NCBI RefSeq assembly: GCF_900142565.1
Contig: NZ_FRBH01000004.1
Span: 1 to 64,000 of the forward strand
Length of the DNA: 64,000 nt
Direction: 5' to 3'
Source: Chishuiella changwenlii
GTDB taxonomy: Bacteria; Bacteroidota; Bacteroidia; Flavobacteriales; Weeksellaceae
Position numbers and translations under genes: made by a program. This document shows, in pieces, positions 25,330-34,509 of the stretch (positions are counted from its first letter, which is position 1; each line of letters opens with the position of its first letter). Below the pieces are notes generated by a model. The model was not told the origin of the DNA. It ran no database searches and saw only the letters and a program-made list of their open reading frames with translations.

Positions 25330-25974
25330 ATGAAATTAGAGCTAAATCCATTAGTAGACAAATACATGATAGATGGTTGTATGCGCTGTAAATATGGTGC
25401 AACGTTAGAATGTAAAGTAAATACTTGGAGAAAAGAGCTGGAAACATTACGACAAATAGTGTTGGAATCTGGATTAAAAGAAGAAATAAAATGGGGAATT
25501 CCTGTTTATACGCTTCATAACAAAAACATTGTTTCTATTTCTGCTTTTAAAGAATCTGCTAATCTTAGTTTCTTTAAAGGAGTTTTATTAAAAGATGAAG
25601 AAAAAATTCTTACACAACAAGGAAATATACAATCCGGACGAATTATAAAATTTACAAACGTAAAAGAGATAGAGAAGTTGAAGGATATCTTATCTTCTTA
25701 TATTTCAGAAGCAATAACAATTGAGGAGAAAGGGAAAAAGGTTGAAATGAATAAAAACCCTGAACCTATTCCTGAAGAATTAACAGCATTTTTTGAGAAA
25801 GATCCTACATTCAAAAAAGCATTTTTTAATTTAACTCTAGGACGACAACGTGGTTATATTATTTATTTTTCTCAATCTAAAAATCCACAGACAAGAATAA
25901 ATCGTATAGAAAAATATAAGCAACAAATTTTTGAGGGTATTGGATTCCACGACAATTACAAATCGAAAAAATAA
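25330..25974 (+). CDS. YdeI/OmpD-associated / DUF1801 domain protein
   Basis: This 214-residue cytoplasmic protein combines a DUF1801 (YdhG-like) part, LRQIVLESGLKEEIKWGIPVYTLHNKNIVSISAFKESANLSFFKG (about 35-85), and a C-terminal YdeI-like segment PEELTAFFEKDPTFKKAFFNLTLGRQRGYIIYFSQSKNPQTRINRIEKY, which matches the YdeI/OmpD-associated family. An N-terminal CMRCKYGATLEC motif contains three Cys and could bind metal. The biochemical function of these families is not established. Confidence 0.85.
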   Translation: MKLELNPLVDKYMIDGCMRCKYGATLECKVNTWRKELETLRQIVLESGLKEEIKWGIPVYTLHNKNIVSISAFKESANLSFFKGVLLKDEEKILTQQGNIQSGRIIKFTNVKEIEKLKDILSSYISEAITIEEKGKKVEMNKNPEPIPEELTAFFEKDPTFKKAFFNLTLGRQRGYIIYFSQSKNPQTRINRIEKYKQQIFEGIGFHDNYKSKK

Positions 25975-26007
25975 TACGCTCAAAAAGTAGCTTCTAAATT
26001 TTAGAAT

Positions 26008-26862
26008 CTATTCAAAAAAAGGTTCAGTAATTTTATCTACTTGCATTAATTCGTTAGCTTCTTCCAAAACACTGTTTACTAAATCACTAGAAATATTTAA
26101 ATCATTTAATATACTAGGATTTTTAATTAAATCTTTTACTAGAATACAGTCTTTTTCTAATAGTTTTTTCTCTTGTTCTTTGGTTAATGTTGTAAGACAA
26201 GTTATAGGATATAAAGCTGCATTATCAACTAAATCTTTAATATTATAGTTTTCTGGGTAATTCCAAGAAATTAATCCTACACCATAATAGTTGGCAAAAT
26301 TTATAGAGTCTGTTGTTAAATAAGCATTCGTAACTAAAAATCCTTTACTCAATTTTAATTCTCGTCCAAAAAAACGATACGTATTTTCTTGTACGTCTTT
26401 TACACGAGATAAAAAGTACATGGGTGTTGTAACAGATATTTTTGCATCTTCATCGTTTCTAAATTTGCATTCGCAAAAAATCAATCGATTGTCTTTTACT
26501 GCAACAATATCTATTTCGTGCTTAACTGCATTTCCTTGTACAATTTGAGAATTTAAAGATTCGTAACCAAAAGATTGCATCACACGACCAATCCATCTTT
26601 CAAAGAAATATCCTTCTGGACCTAAATCTCTTAAGGCTCTTTTTAAACTGTAACGTGCAGCGTAAGAATTTCTATATTTTTTTAGATAATCAAAAGCAAT
26701 TTTGTATAAATCCTTAGTCGGGATACCATCGTACAAATCATTAGAAACGCAAGTAAAAACTTCTTCTACTTCTTCTTTCTTTGCGCCAGATTTTGTTAAC
26801 GATCTTTTTAATGCTTTAGGATCAAACGTAATAAGTTCTCCAGAATTTTTCTTAACTCGCAT
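26008..26862 (-). CDS. ATP-cone plus Mrr-type PD-(D/E)XK nuclease fusion
   Basis: The 284-residue protein begins with an ATP-cone-like domain (1-85: VKKNSGELITFDPKALKRSLTKSGA), as found in ribonucleotide reductases and NrdR. It continues with a nuclease-like domain: FERWIGRVMQSFGYES (Glu88), HEIDIVAVKD (Asp118) and IFCECKFR (Glu131, Lys133), the D-(12)-ExK layout of Mrr-family PD-(D/E)XK nucleases. The C-terminal 60 residues are helical and may resemble a helix-hairpin-helix. It stands alone, so it is not part of a normal restriction-modification operon. A nucleotide-sensing nuclease is a reasonable reading of the domains, but its activity is unproven. Confidence 0.82.
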   Translation of the reverse strand: MRVKKNSGELITFDPKALKRSLTKSGAKKEEVEEVFTCVSNDLYDGIPTKDLYKIAFDYLKKYRNSYAARYSLKRALRDLGPEGYFFERWIGRVMQSFGYESLNSQIVQGNAVKHEIDIVAVKDNRLIFCECKFRNDEDAKISVTTPMYFLSRVKDVQENTYRFFGRELKLSKGFLVTNAYLTTDSINFANYYGVGLISWNYPENYNIKDLVDNAALYPITCLTTLTKEQEKKLLEKDCILVKDLIKNPSILNDLNISSDLVNSVLEEANELMQVDKITEPFFE

Positions 26863-26939
26863 AATTTAGGTTGTTATTCTAAACGAATATAAATAATTTT
26901 AATAAAATAACCTTTAAACAATCTATTCTAAATAAAAGT

Positions 26940-26947
26940 TATCTTTG
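26940..26947 (+). promoter_or_regulatory. -7 box of PhnA-domain gene
   Basis: TATCTTTG matches TAnnTTTG and ends 21 bp before the ATG at 26969. It overlaps the upstream TTG (26945) that would otherwise begin the frame, which supports the ATG at 26969 as the true start. Confidence 0.65.
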
Positions 26948-26968
26948 CAAAAATTGAAATCATCCGAA

Positions 26969-27553
26969 ATGAAATTAGAAACATTTTTACAAGAAAGAAG
27001 CGGAAATCAGTGCGAATTAACTGGTGTTACAACAGATTTGGAAATTTATGAAGTTAATCCAGAAGCAAGTAGCAATCCAGATAGAAATGTATACATTACA
27101 GCAAAATGTATTAATCAAATTGAGAAAAGAGAAGAGTTAGATGCTGCTTTTTGGGAATCGTTTTTACTTTCTTCTATGTGGAGTGAAGTTCCTGCTATAC
27201 AAGTTCTTTCTTGGCGAATGTTAAACCGTTTTCGTAATGAGTCTTGGGCAGCTGATGCTTTAGATATGATGTATTTAGATGATGATAACCTAGAATGGGC
27301 AAAAGCAAGCGGAGATCATGAAGGAGATGGTTCTGTAGATTTACATAAAGACAGCAACGGGAATATTTTAATAAACGGTGATACAGTTACATTAATTAAA
27401 GATTTAGATGTAAAAGGTTCTACAATTAATGCTAAAATAGGAACTGCTGTTCGTAACATTCGTTTGGTACATGATAATACAGATCAGATTGAGGGAAAAG
27501 TTGATGGACAATTAATTGTTATTTTGACAAAGTTTGTAAAGAAACAAGCTTAA
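26969..27553 (+). CDS. PhnA domain-containing protein
   Basis: This protein of 194 residues is counted from the ATG at 26969 (MKLETFLQERSGNQCELTG). The start is set by the promoter box that overlaps the longer frame. The C-terminal half is the PhnA domain (GDTVTLIKDLDVKGSTINAKIGTAVRNIRLVHDNTDQIEGKVDGQLIVILTKFVKK). The N-terminal part has only one Cys in the position of the usual zinc ribbon. Despite the name, PhnA-domain proteins are not shown to act in phosphonate use in most bacteria. Cytoplasmic and monocistronic. Confidence 0.88.
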   Translation: MKLETFLQERSGNQCELTGVTTDLEIYEVNPEASSNPDRNVYITAKCINQIEKREELDAAFWESFLLSSMWSEVPAIQVLSWRMLNRFRNESWAADALDMMYLDDDNLEWAKASGDHEGDGSVDLHKDSNGNILINGDTVTLIKDLDVKGSTINAKIGTAVRNIRLVHDNTDQIEGKVDGQLIVILTKFVKKQA

Positions 27554-27581
27554 TTTCTACTCAAATTTTACATAAAATTTC

Positions 27582-27626
27582 AAAAATGGAAAACAATATA
27601 AATTGAAAATATTGTTTTCCATTTTT
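27582..27626 (+). terminator. Terminator of PhnA-domain gene
   Basis: An 18-bp perfect stem (27582-27599 with 27609-27626) ends in a run of six T bases, about 28 bp after the stop codon. Confidence 0.88.
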
Positions 27627-27816
27627 TATTTTATTTCTATTTAATTATCAATAAAATAAAAAATATCAATTAGGGTTTAACGCCTCTAAATATGTTATAA
27701 ATATGATAAATATTGAGGCTAAATCATAATAAATAGTATATTTGCTAACAATGGTATCGGATTTCTAATAATAATCATTGCCGATGCGTAGTCGTTAATT
27801 TTGACTAAAATTTATA

Positions 27817-28422
27817 ATGAAAAAGAAGTTATTTTATCTAGTTATTACCTTATTCTTAGTTGTTTCTTGTAAGAAATCAGATGATCCTGAAGCTAATGTT
27901 CCTGACTCTGAATATGCAAACACTTGTAATCAACAAACAAAAGATACACACTTATCTAATTTTACTTTAAAAGAATTAAAAGATTTAATAAAAGAACAAC
28001 CACAAATTATTCATCAAAAATTGAATGACCGTTGTTTCAAAATCTCAAAACTTGGTAGAAATCTATATATTCAAAATACAGATCGATTGGATTCTTTAAA
28101 AATTAAAAAGAACAATCAAGGAACTATGTTTCTGAATAAAGTTACAGCTATCCAGATTTCTCAACAGATTGTTTACAAATTAACGTATTCTTTCCCTATT
28201 AAATTTCTTAATCAATACAGATCAGAAATTAAGAAAAGTGCTCCAAAATCTAAATATCATCATTCGAATGCTACAGTTACAAACGAAGAGTTTGATGTAA
28301 CTTATAATGTAGAACGTTATGATGCAAAACGTTTAGAGAAAACATATTCTTATCAAATTGATACATTTGATGGTTTTGCAAGGTTAACAATTTTTTATTC
28401 TGAAGACTTACCAGTCGATTAA
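27817..28422 (+). CDS. Hypothetical lipoprotein
   Basis: This 201-residue lipoprotein has signal FLVVSC (Cys18) followed by the Lys-Ser-Asp linker typical of exported lipoproteins. The mature part includes a Lys-rich stretch (KLGRNLYIQNTDRLDSLKIKK) and repeated strands. No family is recognised. It lies 11 bp before the shikimate kinase gene on the same strand, so co-transcription is possible although a functional link is not obvious. Confidence 0.72.
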   Translation: MKKKLFYLVITLFLVVSCKKSDDPEANVPDSEYANTCNQQTKDTHLSNFTLKELKDLIKEQPQIIHQKLNDRCFKISKLGRNLYIQNTDRLDSLKIKKNNQGTMFLNKVTAIQISQQIVYKLTYSFPIKFLNQYRSEIKKSAPKSKYHHSNATVTNEEFDVTYNVERYDAKRLEKTYSYQIDTFDGFARLTIFYSEDLPVD

Positions 28423-28433
28423 TTTTTTTAGAA

Positions 28434-28955
28434 ATGATTATCACTTTAGTTGGCTACATGGGTAGCGGTAAATCGACAGCAGGAAAAGATTTAGCCAAAG
28501 CAATTGGCTATGAATTTATCGATTTGGATCATTATATTGAAGATAAATTTCAATTAAAGATTAGTGAAATTTTTGAAAAAGAAGGCGAATTAGGTTTCAG
28601 AAAAAAAGAGCGTGCTGCTTTGTTAGAATTATTAACAAGTACAAATCTTGTACTTTCTTTAGGCGGTGGTACTCCAGTTTATTATAATAATATGGAAGAA
28701 ATAACGAAAAATTCTATTTCGTTTTTTTTACGAGTACAACTACCACAATTAGTAAAACGCTTAGACGGAAAAAAAGAAACTCGTCCACTAATTGCTCATC
28801 TTACAAATGAAGAAATGATGGAATTTGTTGCGAAACATTTATTTGAAAGAAATCAGTTTTACGAAAAAGCAAAATACACAATTAGCATATCAGAGCAAAG
28901 TACTCTACAAGTTTTAGATGAGATTATGAATCATCTAAAACAGGAGAAGATTTGA
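28434..28955 (+). CDS. aroK: Shikimate kinase
   Basis: This 173-residue kinase phosphorylates shikimate at the 3-hydroxyl in chorismate synthesis. The P-loop GYMGSGKST is at 7-15, the shikimate-binding segment FIDLDHYIED follows at about 29-38, FRKKERAAL carries the conserved Arg, LSLGGGTPVY is the Walker B-like glycine motif, and ETRPLIAHL contains the lid Arg. The length is typical. It ends 2 bases before the convergent S4-domain gene stop. Confidence 0.95.
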   Translation: MIITLVGYMGSGKSTAGKDLAKAIGYEFIDLDHYIEDKFQLKISEIFEKEGELGFRKKERAALLELLTSTNLVLSLGGGTPVYYNNMEEITKNSISFFLRVQLPQLVKRLDGKKETRPLIAHLTNEEMMEFVAKHLFERNQFYEKAKYTISISEQSTLQVLDEIMNHLKQEKI

Positions 28956-28957
28956 AT

Positions 28958-29362
28958 TTAATCCAAATCTTCTCCAATTATTAATTTTTCTTCTGATCCG
29001 TCGTCTAAATAATCGTCCAAATCTCGTCGATCTTTTTTCGTAGGTCTTCCCTCTCCTCTTTCTCTGTAGTAATCCTGAGAAAGTTTTCTTAGTTCTAACA
29101 CTTCGTATTCTTCTTTTGGTGTTGTATCTATAATATGTAAAGTTAACAACTTAGCTCCTATTCTATTCTTAGGCACTTGTATTACTTTAAAAGACAAATT
29201 AATTTGATCTTTTTTTACCTCTATATTATCGCCTGCAATAATTTCTTTTGATGCTTTTGCTACATCTCCATTTACCTTTATTCGGTTCTTCTTACAAGCG
29301 TCAGAAGCTATGCTTCTAGTTTTGTAATAACGAACACTCCATAGGAATTTATCTAATCTCAT
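28958..29362 (-). CDS. S4-domain RNA-binding protein (Hsp15-like)
   Basis: This 134-residue protein begins with an S4 RNA-binding fold (MRLDKFLWSVRYYKTRSIASDACKKNRIKVNGDVAKASKEIIAGDNIEVKK). In the Hsp15/HslR family, such proteins bind free 50S subunits carrying nascent chains. The C-terminal tail is charged (GRPTKKDRRDLDDYLDDGSEE). It is convergent with aroK, the stops separated by 2 bases. Good family call; the exact role in this phylum is not verified. Confidence 0.9.
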   Translation of the reverse strand: MRLDKFLWSVRYYKTRSIASDACKKNRIKVNGDVAKASKEIIAGDNIEVKKDQINLSFKVIQVPKNRIGAKLLTLHIIDTTPKEEYEVLELRKLSQDYYRERGEGRPTKKDRRDLDDYLDDGSEEKLIIGEDLD

Positions 29363-29431
29363 CTTAAAAAATCAATATTTAATAGAATAAACTAATATTT
29401 TTTCTAAATTCGCAATATAAATCGAAATAAC

Positions 29432-30241
29432 ATGATAAAGAAATTCTTTGTGACATTTATTGCATCAGCAGCTTTTTTAGTAAGTTGTAATAATGATGAC
29501 AATAATAATATTAGAATTGACGCAGAAACAAAAATTCCAATCGCAGAAAGAAATGCATTAGACGATAAAGCAATCAATCAATATTTAGAAGATTATTATT
29601 TTTCTCCTGGCGATACAGTAAATGGTAAAGTTATAAAATCTGGTGTTTTAACTAAATTTGATACTATAAAAGGTAATGCAGATGATAAATACCCTTCTTT
29701 AAAATCTTTAGCTAAACAAGATGCTGCTGGTTTTTGGTATGCAGAAAATCCTTATCAAAAAGGAAGTGCTACTGGTAAAACAATAAAATCTATCGACGAA
29801 TCTAAGATTACTATTTCTTACAGTGCACAATATTTCTTAGCTACTAATAAAACAAAATTAGAAGATAATCCTTCACAGAAACCGTATGGTACAATAAATA
29901 CATACATGAATCCAACTTATAATATTGGAGATGGTTCAGCTGTAAATGACCCTATTTTTTACCGTTATATACCTAGTGCTACTGAAGAAAAAAATGGTGT
30001 AAAAAGAGAACATTTAGAATTAAAATATTTTGCTGAAGGATTAAAACATTTTATTTCAACTGAACGTTCTAAACAGGATATTTATAGCTTTCAAGGTGTA
30101 ATTATTTTACCATCTCGTTTAGCTTTTGCTCGTAATAGATATTTTACGGGAACTGCATTATCTGATCGTACTGCTTATAGAGATGCTTCTTTCATTTTCA
30201 ATTTTGAACTTGTAGATGTAGAAGATCGTCCAAAAGAATAA
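29432..30241 (+). CDS. Lipoprotein with FKBP-like C-terminal region
   Basis: This 269-residue lipoprotein has lipobox FLVSC (Cys19) then an Asn/Asp-rich linker. The C-terminal third (IYSFQGVIILPSRLAFARNRYFTG) resembles the LPSRLAFG segment of FKBP-type peptidyl-prolyl isomerases, and similar envelope lipoproteins occur in Flavobacteriia. The rest does not show a clear FKBP active site, so catalytic activity is doubtful. Probably an outer-membrane or periplasmic folding factor; the call is tentative. Confidence 0.6.
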   Translation: MIKKFFVTFIASAAFLVSCNNDDNNNIRIDAETKIPIAERNALDDKAINQYLEDYYFSPGDTVNGKVIKSGVLTKFDTIKGNADDKYPSLKSLAKQDAAGFWYAENPYQKGSATGKTIKSIDESKITISYSAQYFLATNKTKLEDNPSQKPYGTINTYMNPTYNIGDGSAVNDPIFYRYIPSATEEKNGVKREHLELKYFAEGLKHFISTERSKQDIYSFQGVIILPSRLAFARNRYFTGTALSDRTAYRDASFIFNFELVDVEDRPKE

Positions 30242-30261
30242 ATACAACACAATATAATTTT

Positions 30262-30292
30262 AAAAAGCCATCAGTAATTGATGGTTTTTTTT
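30262..30292 (+). terminator. Terminator after FKBP-like lipoprotein gene
   Basis: The stem GCCATCA/TGATGGT with loop GTAAT is followed by a T run, 22 bp after the stop. Confidence 0.8.
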
Positions 30293-30326
30293 ATCTTTAT
30301 TATCAATATAAAACTTTTTTGTAAAA

Positions 30327-31517
30327 ATGAGTATCATAAAATCTATCATAGACAACGACTTTTATAAGTTTACCATGCAATTTGGTGTAACCAAATTATA
30401 CCCAGATGTTACTGCACGTTACAAATTTATAAACCGTGGCGAACATAAATTTCCCGAAGGTTTTGCAGAAGCTTTACAAAATGAAGTTGATGCCATGATA
30501 AATTTAGCTTTAACAAAATCTGAAAAAGATTTTTTTACAACTAAATGCCCATATTTAAGCCCAGCTTATCTCGATTTTTTACAAGGATATCGTTATGATC
30601 CTTCCGAAGTAAAAATTGTTCAGAATGGTACAGATGTAGAGGTTTCCGTAGAAGGTTACTGGTACCGTACTATTTTATGGGAAGTTCCTATTTTATGTTT
30701 AATTAGCGAATTATATTATAAACTAACTAATGCTCAACGTATTTCTAATGATGAAATTACAGCACGTACGAGTGATAAAGTAGATTTATATAACCGTCTT
30801 GATGTAACTGTTGCGGAATTTGGTACTCGCCGACGCCATAGTTATGAGGTACAAGATGTTGTTGTAAAAGAATTAACAAACCACAAAGGAAAAAGCTTTG
30901 TTGGAACTTCTAATGTTCATTTTGCTCATAAATATGGAATAAAACCTATCGGAACGCATGCTCACGAATGGTTTATGTTTCATGGTGCAAGATATGGTTT
31001 TAAAGTCGCTAATTCGATTAGTTTAGACAGATGGGTAAAAGTATATTATGGCGATTTAGGAATCGCATTAACTGATACATACACTTCTGATGTATTTTTT
31101 GGTCAGTTTGACAAGAAACTATCAAAGTTATTTGATGGTGTTCGTCATGATTCTGGAGATCCTTTAGAATTTGGTGAAAAAGTAATTGCTCATTATGAAA
31201 AAATGGGAATTAATCCTTTGTTTAAAACAATTATTTTTTCGGACGGATTAAACTCAGAAAAAGTAGAAATTATAACTAAAGCATTTAAAGGAAGAATTGG
31301 GTTATCTTTTGGTATTGGAACCGATTTAACCAATGATACAGATTTAAAACCTATGAATATCGTAATGAAATTGACAGAAATTTCTTCTATTGATATTCCT
31401 TGGACAGGTGTTGTAAAACTTTCCGATGAAAAGAATAAACACACTGGTACACATCGTATGATAGCTTTAGCGAAAGAAATGCTAGGATTAGAGGAAATCC
31501 CAAGTCAAGATGAATAA
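30327..31517 (+). CDS. pncB: Nicotinate phosphoribosyltransferase
   Basis: This 396-residue enzyme joins nicotinate and PRPP to give nicotinate mononucleotide in the NAD salvage pathway. Recognisable family blocks are the N-terminal IIDNDFYKFTMQFGV, the substrate loop AEFGTRRRHSYEVQD, GTSNVHFAHKYGIKPIGTHAHEWFMFHG with the catalytic His region, and DGVRHDSGDP plus FSDGLN towards the C-terminus. The length is typical for the PncB branch. Monocistronic, with a bidirectional terminator shared with the convergent aminopeptidase. Confidence 0.96.
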   Translation: MSIIKSIIDNDFYKFTMQFGVTKLYPDVTARYKFINRGEHKFPEGFAEALQNEVDAMINLALTKSEKDFFTTKCPYLSPAYLDFLQGYRYDPSEVKIVQNGTDVEVSVEGYWYRTILWEVPILCLISELYYKLTNAQRISNDEITARTSDKVDLYNRLDVTVAEFGTRRRHSYEVQDVVVKELTNHKGKSFVGTSNVHFAHKYGIKPIGTHAHEWFMFHGARYGFKVANSISLDRWVKVYYGDLGIALTDTYTSDVFFGQFDKKLSKLFDGVRHDSGDPLEFGEKVIAHYEKMGINPLFKTIIFSDGLNSEKVEIITKAFKGRIGLSFGIGTDLTNDTDLKPMNIVMKLTEISSIDIPWTGVVKLSDEKNKHTGTHRMIALAKEMLGLEEIPSQDE

Positions 31518-31522
31518 AACAT

Positions 31523-31550
31523 AAAAAAGGAGCTTAAAAGCTCCTTTTTT
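31523..31550. terminator. Bidirectional terminator
   Basis: A 13-bp perfect stem AAAAAAGGAGCTT/AAGCTCCTTTTTT lies between convergent pncB and the aminopeptidase gene and terminates in both directions. Confidence 0.92.
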
Positions 31551-31573
31551 ATATTTTATTCTGTAATGAAATT

Positions 31574-32878
31574 TTATTTATTCATTAAGTTTTCTATTTC
31601 CTCAGCCTCTAATGGAATATTCTGCATCAAATTAAAAGGTTTTCCTTCTTTCTGAATTACATAATCATCTTCCAAGCGAATACCAAAACCTTCTGCTGGA
31701 ATATAAAATCCTGGTTCGTTAGTAAATACCATACCAGCAGTAAAATCGTCCGTTAATAAACCATAATCGTGCGTATCTAATCCCATGTGGTGAGATGTTC
31801 CATGCATCATATATTTTTTATAAGCTGGCCAATTAGGATCCTCGTTTTGTACATCTGCTTTATCTAATAAGCCTAAACCTAATAACTCAGAAGTATAGAC
31901 TTTTCCTAATTCTTCGTGGTATTTATACCAATTATTTCCTGTAACTAATAAATTTTCTGCTTCTTTTTTACAACGTAAAATAGCATCGTAAACTTCGCGT
32001 TGACGTTTTGTAAACTTTCCATTTACTGGAATTGTACGAGACATATCAGATGAATAGTTTGCATATTCTGCGGCAACATCAAACAAAATTAAATCTCCAT
32101 CTTTACATTGTTGATTATTCTGAATGTAATGGAGTACATTCGCATTGTTTCCAGAAGCAATAATAGGTGTGTAAGCAAACCCTTTTGATCTGTTACGAAT
32201 AAATTCATGTACAAACTCTGCTTCTATCTCGAATTCCCATACACCAGGTCTTACAAAATCTAAAATTCTACGAAAACCTTTTTCTGTAATATTACAAGCT
32301 TCCTGAATTAAATCGATTTCCTCTTGTTCTTTTACTGAACGTAAACGCTGTAAAATTGGATTAGAACGTAAATAAGTATGTCCTGGATAGTTTTCCTTTA
32401 ATTGTTTTACAAATCTATCCTCGCGCGTTTCTACTTGTGGCGCTTCTGACACACGATAATGTTCATTTTTATTGATATAAACATTTTCTGCTTCTACCAT
32501 TAGTTTATGAAGAACAGCTGGTAAATCTTGTAACCAAAGAACTGTTTTAACTCCAGAAACTTCTGTAGCTTGCTCTTTAGATAGCTTCTCTCCTTCCCAA
32601 ACAGCAATGTGATCATTTGTTTCACGAACAAATAAAATCTCTCTGTGCTTCTCATTATAAGCATCTGGAAAAAGTAATAAAACAGATTCTTCTTGATCTA
32701 CACCTGATAAATAAAATATATCTCTGTGCTGAGCAAATGGTAATGTAGAATCAGCAGATATTGGATAAATATCGTTTGAGTTAAAAATTGCTAAAGAACG
32801 AGGTTTCATCGCTTTTGCAAACTTTGATCTATTTTTAATAAATAGGGAATTTGGAATCTGATTGTATTTTGATGTCAT
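31574..32878 (-). CDS. Xaa-Pro aminopeptidase (M24 family)
   Basis: This 434-residue metallopeptidase removes an N-terminal residue preceding proline. The N-terminal creatinase-like domain (1-180) is followed by the pita-bread catalytic domain with metal residues in LILFDVAAEYANYSSDMSRT (two Asp), the His in YMMHGTSHHMGLDTHDYG, the Glu in FTNEPGFYIP and the final IRLEDDYVI. All five ligands are visible, so the enzyme should be active. Cytoplasmic, no signal peptide, as for PepP-type proteins. The long intergenic region lies upstream of it. Confidence 0.94.
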   Translation of the reverse strand: MTSKYNQIPNSLFIKNRSKFAKAMKPRSLAIFNSNDIYPISADSTLPFAQHRDIFYLSGVDQEESVLLLFPDAYNEKHREILFVRETNDHIAVWEGEKLSKEQATEVSGVKTVLWLQDLPAVLHKLMVEAENVYINKNEHYRVSEAPQVETREDRFVKQLKENYPGHTYLRSNPILQRLRSVKEQEEIDLIQEACNITEKGFRRILDFVRPGVWEFEIEAEFVHEFIRNRSKGFAYTPIIASGNNANVLHYIQNNQQCKDGDLILFDVAAEYANYSSDMSRTIPVNGKFTKRQREVYDAILRCKKEAENLLVTGNNWYKYHEELGKVYTSELLGLGLLDKADVQNEDPNWPAYKKYMMHGTSHHMGLDTHDYGLLTDDFTAGMVFTNEPGFYIPAEGFGIRLEDDYVIQKEGKPFNLMQNIPLEAEEIENLMNK

Positions 32879-32982
32879 AAGTATACATTAAATATTTATG
32901 ACCAAATTTAAGAAGTAGTTTTTATATAAAAAAGGAAAACCCTCGTATAAACGAGAGTTTTAACCTTAACCAACCTAAACCT

Positions 32983-33054
32983 ATGAAAAAGCCATTAGCC
33001 TTTTATGTTTACAAATGTATGATACTTTTTTTAATTAGCAAATTTTTGGTGTAA
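32983..33054 (+). CDS. Possible small hydrophobic peptide ORF (23 codons)
   Basis: An ATG preceded by the leader ACCAACCTAAACCT opens a 23-codon frame (MKKPLAFYVYKCMILFLISK, then three more residues) that looks like a signal peptide or a small membrane peptide. It could also be the decayed start of a longer exported-protein gene, since no continuation is found in any frame. Expression is unverified, and chance ORFs of this length are common in AT-rich DNA. Confidence 0.3.
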   Translation: MKKPLAFYVYKCMILFLISKFLV

Positions 33055-33461
33055 AATTTTGCATAATTTTATTAAAAAATTTTTCATTAAACATTAATAA
33101 ACTGTATTATAAGCGTTTGTAATTTTAAAAATAAACGTTTTTTTTTCACTTTCCTTTGTGTAAACAGAAATCGATTACACTATTCATCCTATATTACTAT
33201 AACGATTTCATTTTAGAAAGTAAATTTCTCTACTCTACTTTATCAAAATTTAAATTTCTAAAAAAATATTTAAATAAGTAGGTATTAGTTTTAAATGAAT
33301 ACCATCTAAAGTTATTTTACAAACTACTGTTCTATGTACACCATGTATTATAAATATGTGCAATAAATCTTTCTTTAAAGCAACGTTTGTTCCGATCTTT
33401 GTAAAAGTAGATTCTTATACTATTCTAGTTTATTTAATCAATGAAGTTGTTTAAACTAATT

Positions 33462-33523
<62 letters not shown>

Positions 33524-33748
33524 ATCTTGTTTTTAATACAATCTGTCATGTTGATTTCTATGGCAAAATAAACATTGTGTAATGATAAATTTAGTTTAAG
33601 TCTGGTATATCATCCTAAACTCAGTATCACAAAGCTTCACAAACTAGGTGAATTATATAAATTATATTTCGAAAGTCTCAGAAGGACGTGCAGAATTAAT
33701 TATAAAGTATGTCCATTAAAAAAGTTTAAACAACTTCACAGATACTTA

Positions 33749-33780
33749 TTGTTTTATTAAAATTATTCTTCCTATATTTG
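33749..33780 (+). promoter_or_regulatory. Promoter of rpsF-rpsR-rplI
   Basis: The -7 box TATATTTG (33773-33780) matches the consensus exactly, with a TTG at 33749-33751 about 21 bp upstream as a partial -33 element. The leader to the rpsF ATG is about 40 nt. Confidence 0.7.
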
Positions 33781-33826
33781 CACCTCGAATTTTTAGTATT
33801 AATAATAACTTTAAAAGTAGTTAAAA

Positions 33827-34174
33827 ATGACACATTACGAAACTGTTTTCATTTTGACTCCCGTTCTATCTGATTCTCAGGTAGAGGAAGCAGTTAATAA
33901 ATTCAATGATTTTGTTACAGCTAACGGAGGAGAAATCGTTACAAAAGAGAACTGGGGCTTAAAAAAATTAGCTTACCCAATTCAAAACAAAAGAAATGGA
34001 TTCTACCACTTAGTAGAATTCAAAACAGAGAACAACGAATTAGTATCTCAATTAGAAGTAGGTTACAAACGTGATGAGCGTGTGATCCGTTTCTTAACTG
34101 TGAAATTAGACAAACACGGTATTGATTGGGCAGAAAAACGTAGAACAAAAATAAAGTCTAACTCTAACAAATAA
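33827..34174 (+). CDS. rpsF: 30S ribosomal protein bS6
   Basis: This 115-residue bS6 has the opening [21 protein letters not shown] and the core [22 protein letters not shown], followed by [19 protein letters not shown]. It is the first gene of the standard bS6-bS18-bL9 operon, with 8 bp to rpsR. It binds bS18 on the small-subunit platform. The promoter has a strong -7 box, and codon use is highly biased, as expected for ribosomal genes. Confidence 0.97.
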   Translation: MTHYETVFILTPVLSDSQVEEAVNKFNDFVTANGGEIVTKENWGLKKLAYPIQNKRNGFYHLVEFKTENNELVSQLEVGYKRDERVIRFLTVKLDKHGIDWAEKRRTKIKSNSNK

Positions 34175-34182
34175 GCAAAGCT

Positions 34183-34485
34183 ATGGCAATCGACGATTTA
34201 GCAAAAAAAGCAGCTGGAGGTAGCGAATCAGAAATCCGTTATTTATCTCCTTTAGATATCGAAACACAATCAAATTCAAAATATTGTCGTTTCAAAAAAT
34301 TTGGAATCAAGTATGTAGATTATAAAGATGCTGATTTCTTATTACAATTCGTGAATGAGCAAGGTAAAATTTTACCTCGTCGTTACACAGGAACTTCTTT
34401 AAAATACCAAAGAAAAGTTTCTAAAGCGATTAAAAGAGCTCGTCACTTAGCATTAATGCCATTTATTGGTGATCAATTAAAATAA
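34183..34485 (+). CDS. rpsR: 30S ribosomal protein bS18
   Basis: This 100-residue bS18 has the conserved core [63 protein letters not shown]. The N-terminal 30 residues are longer than in E. coli, as is usual in this phylum. It lies between rpsF and rplI in the conserved operon. It binds bS6 in the platform of the 30S subunit near the E site. Confidence 0.97.
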   Translation: MAIDDLAKKAAGGSESEIRYLSPLDIETQSNSKYCRFKKFGIKYVDYKDADFLLQFVNEQGKILPRRYTGTSLKYQRKVSKAIKRARHLALMPFIGDQLK

Positions 34486-34509
34486 TAATTACCTAAAATT
34501 AGAAATATC

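Noticed and set aside
33575-33760. ORF of 61 codons before rpsF
   Set aside because: It begins with TTG, has no ribosome site or recognisable domain and lies in AT-rich DNA; probably chance.
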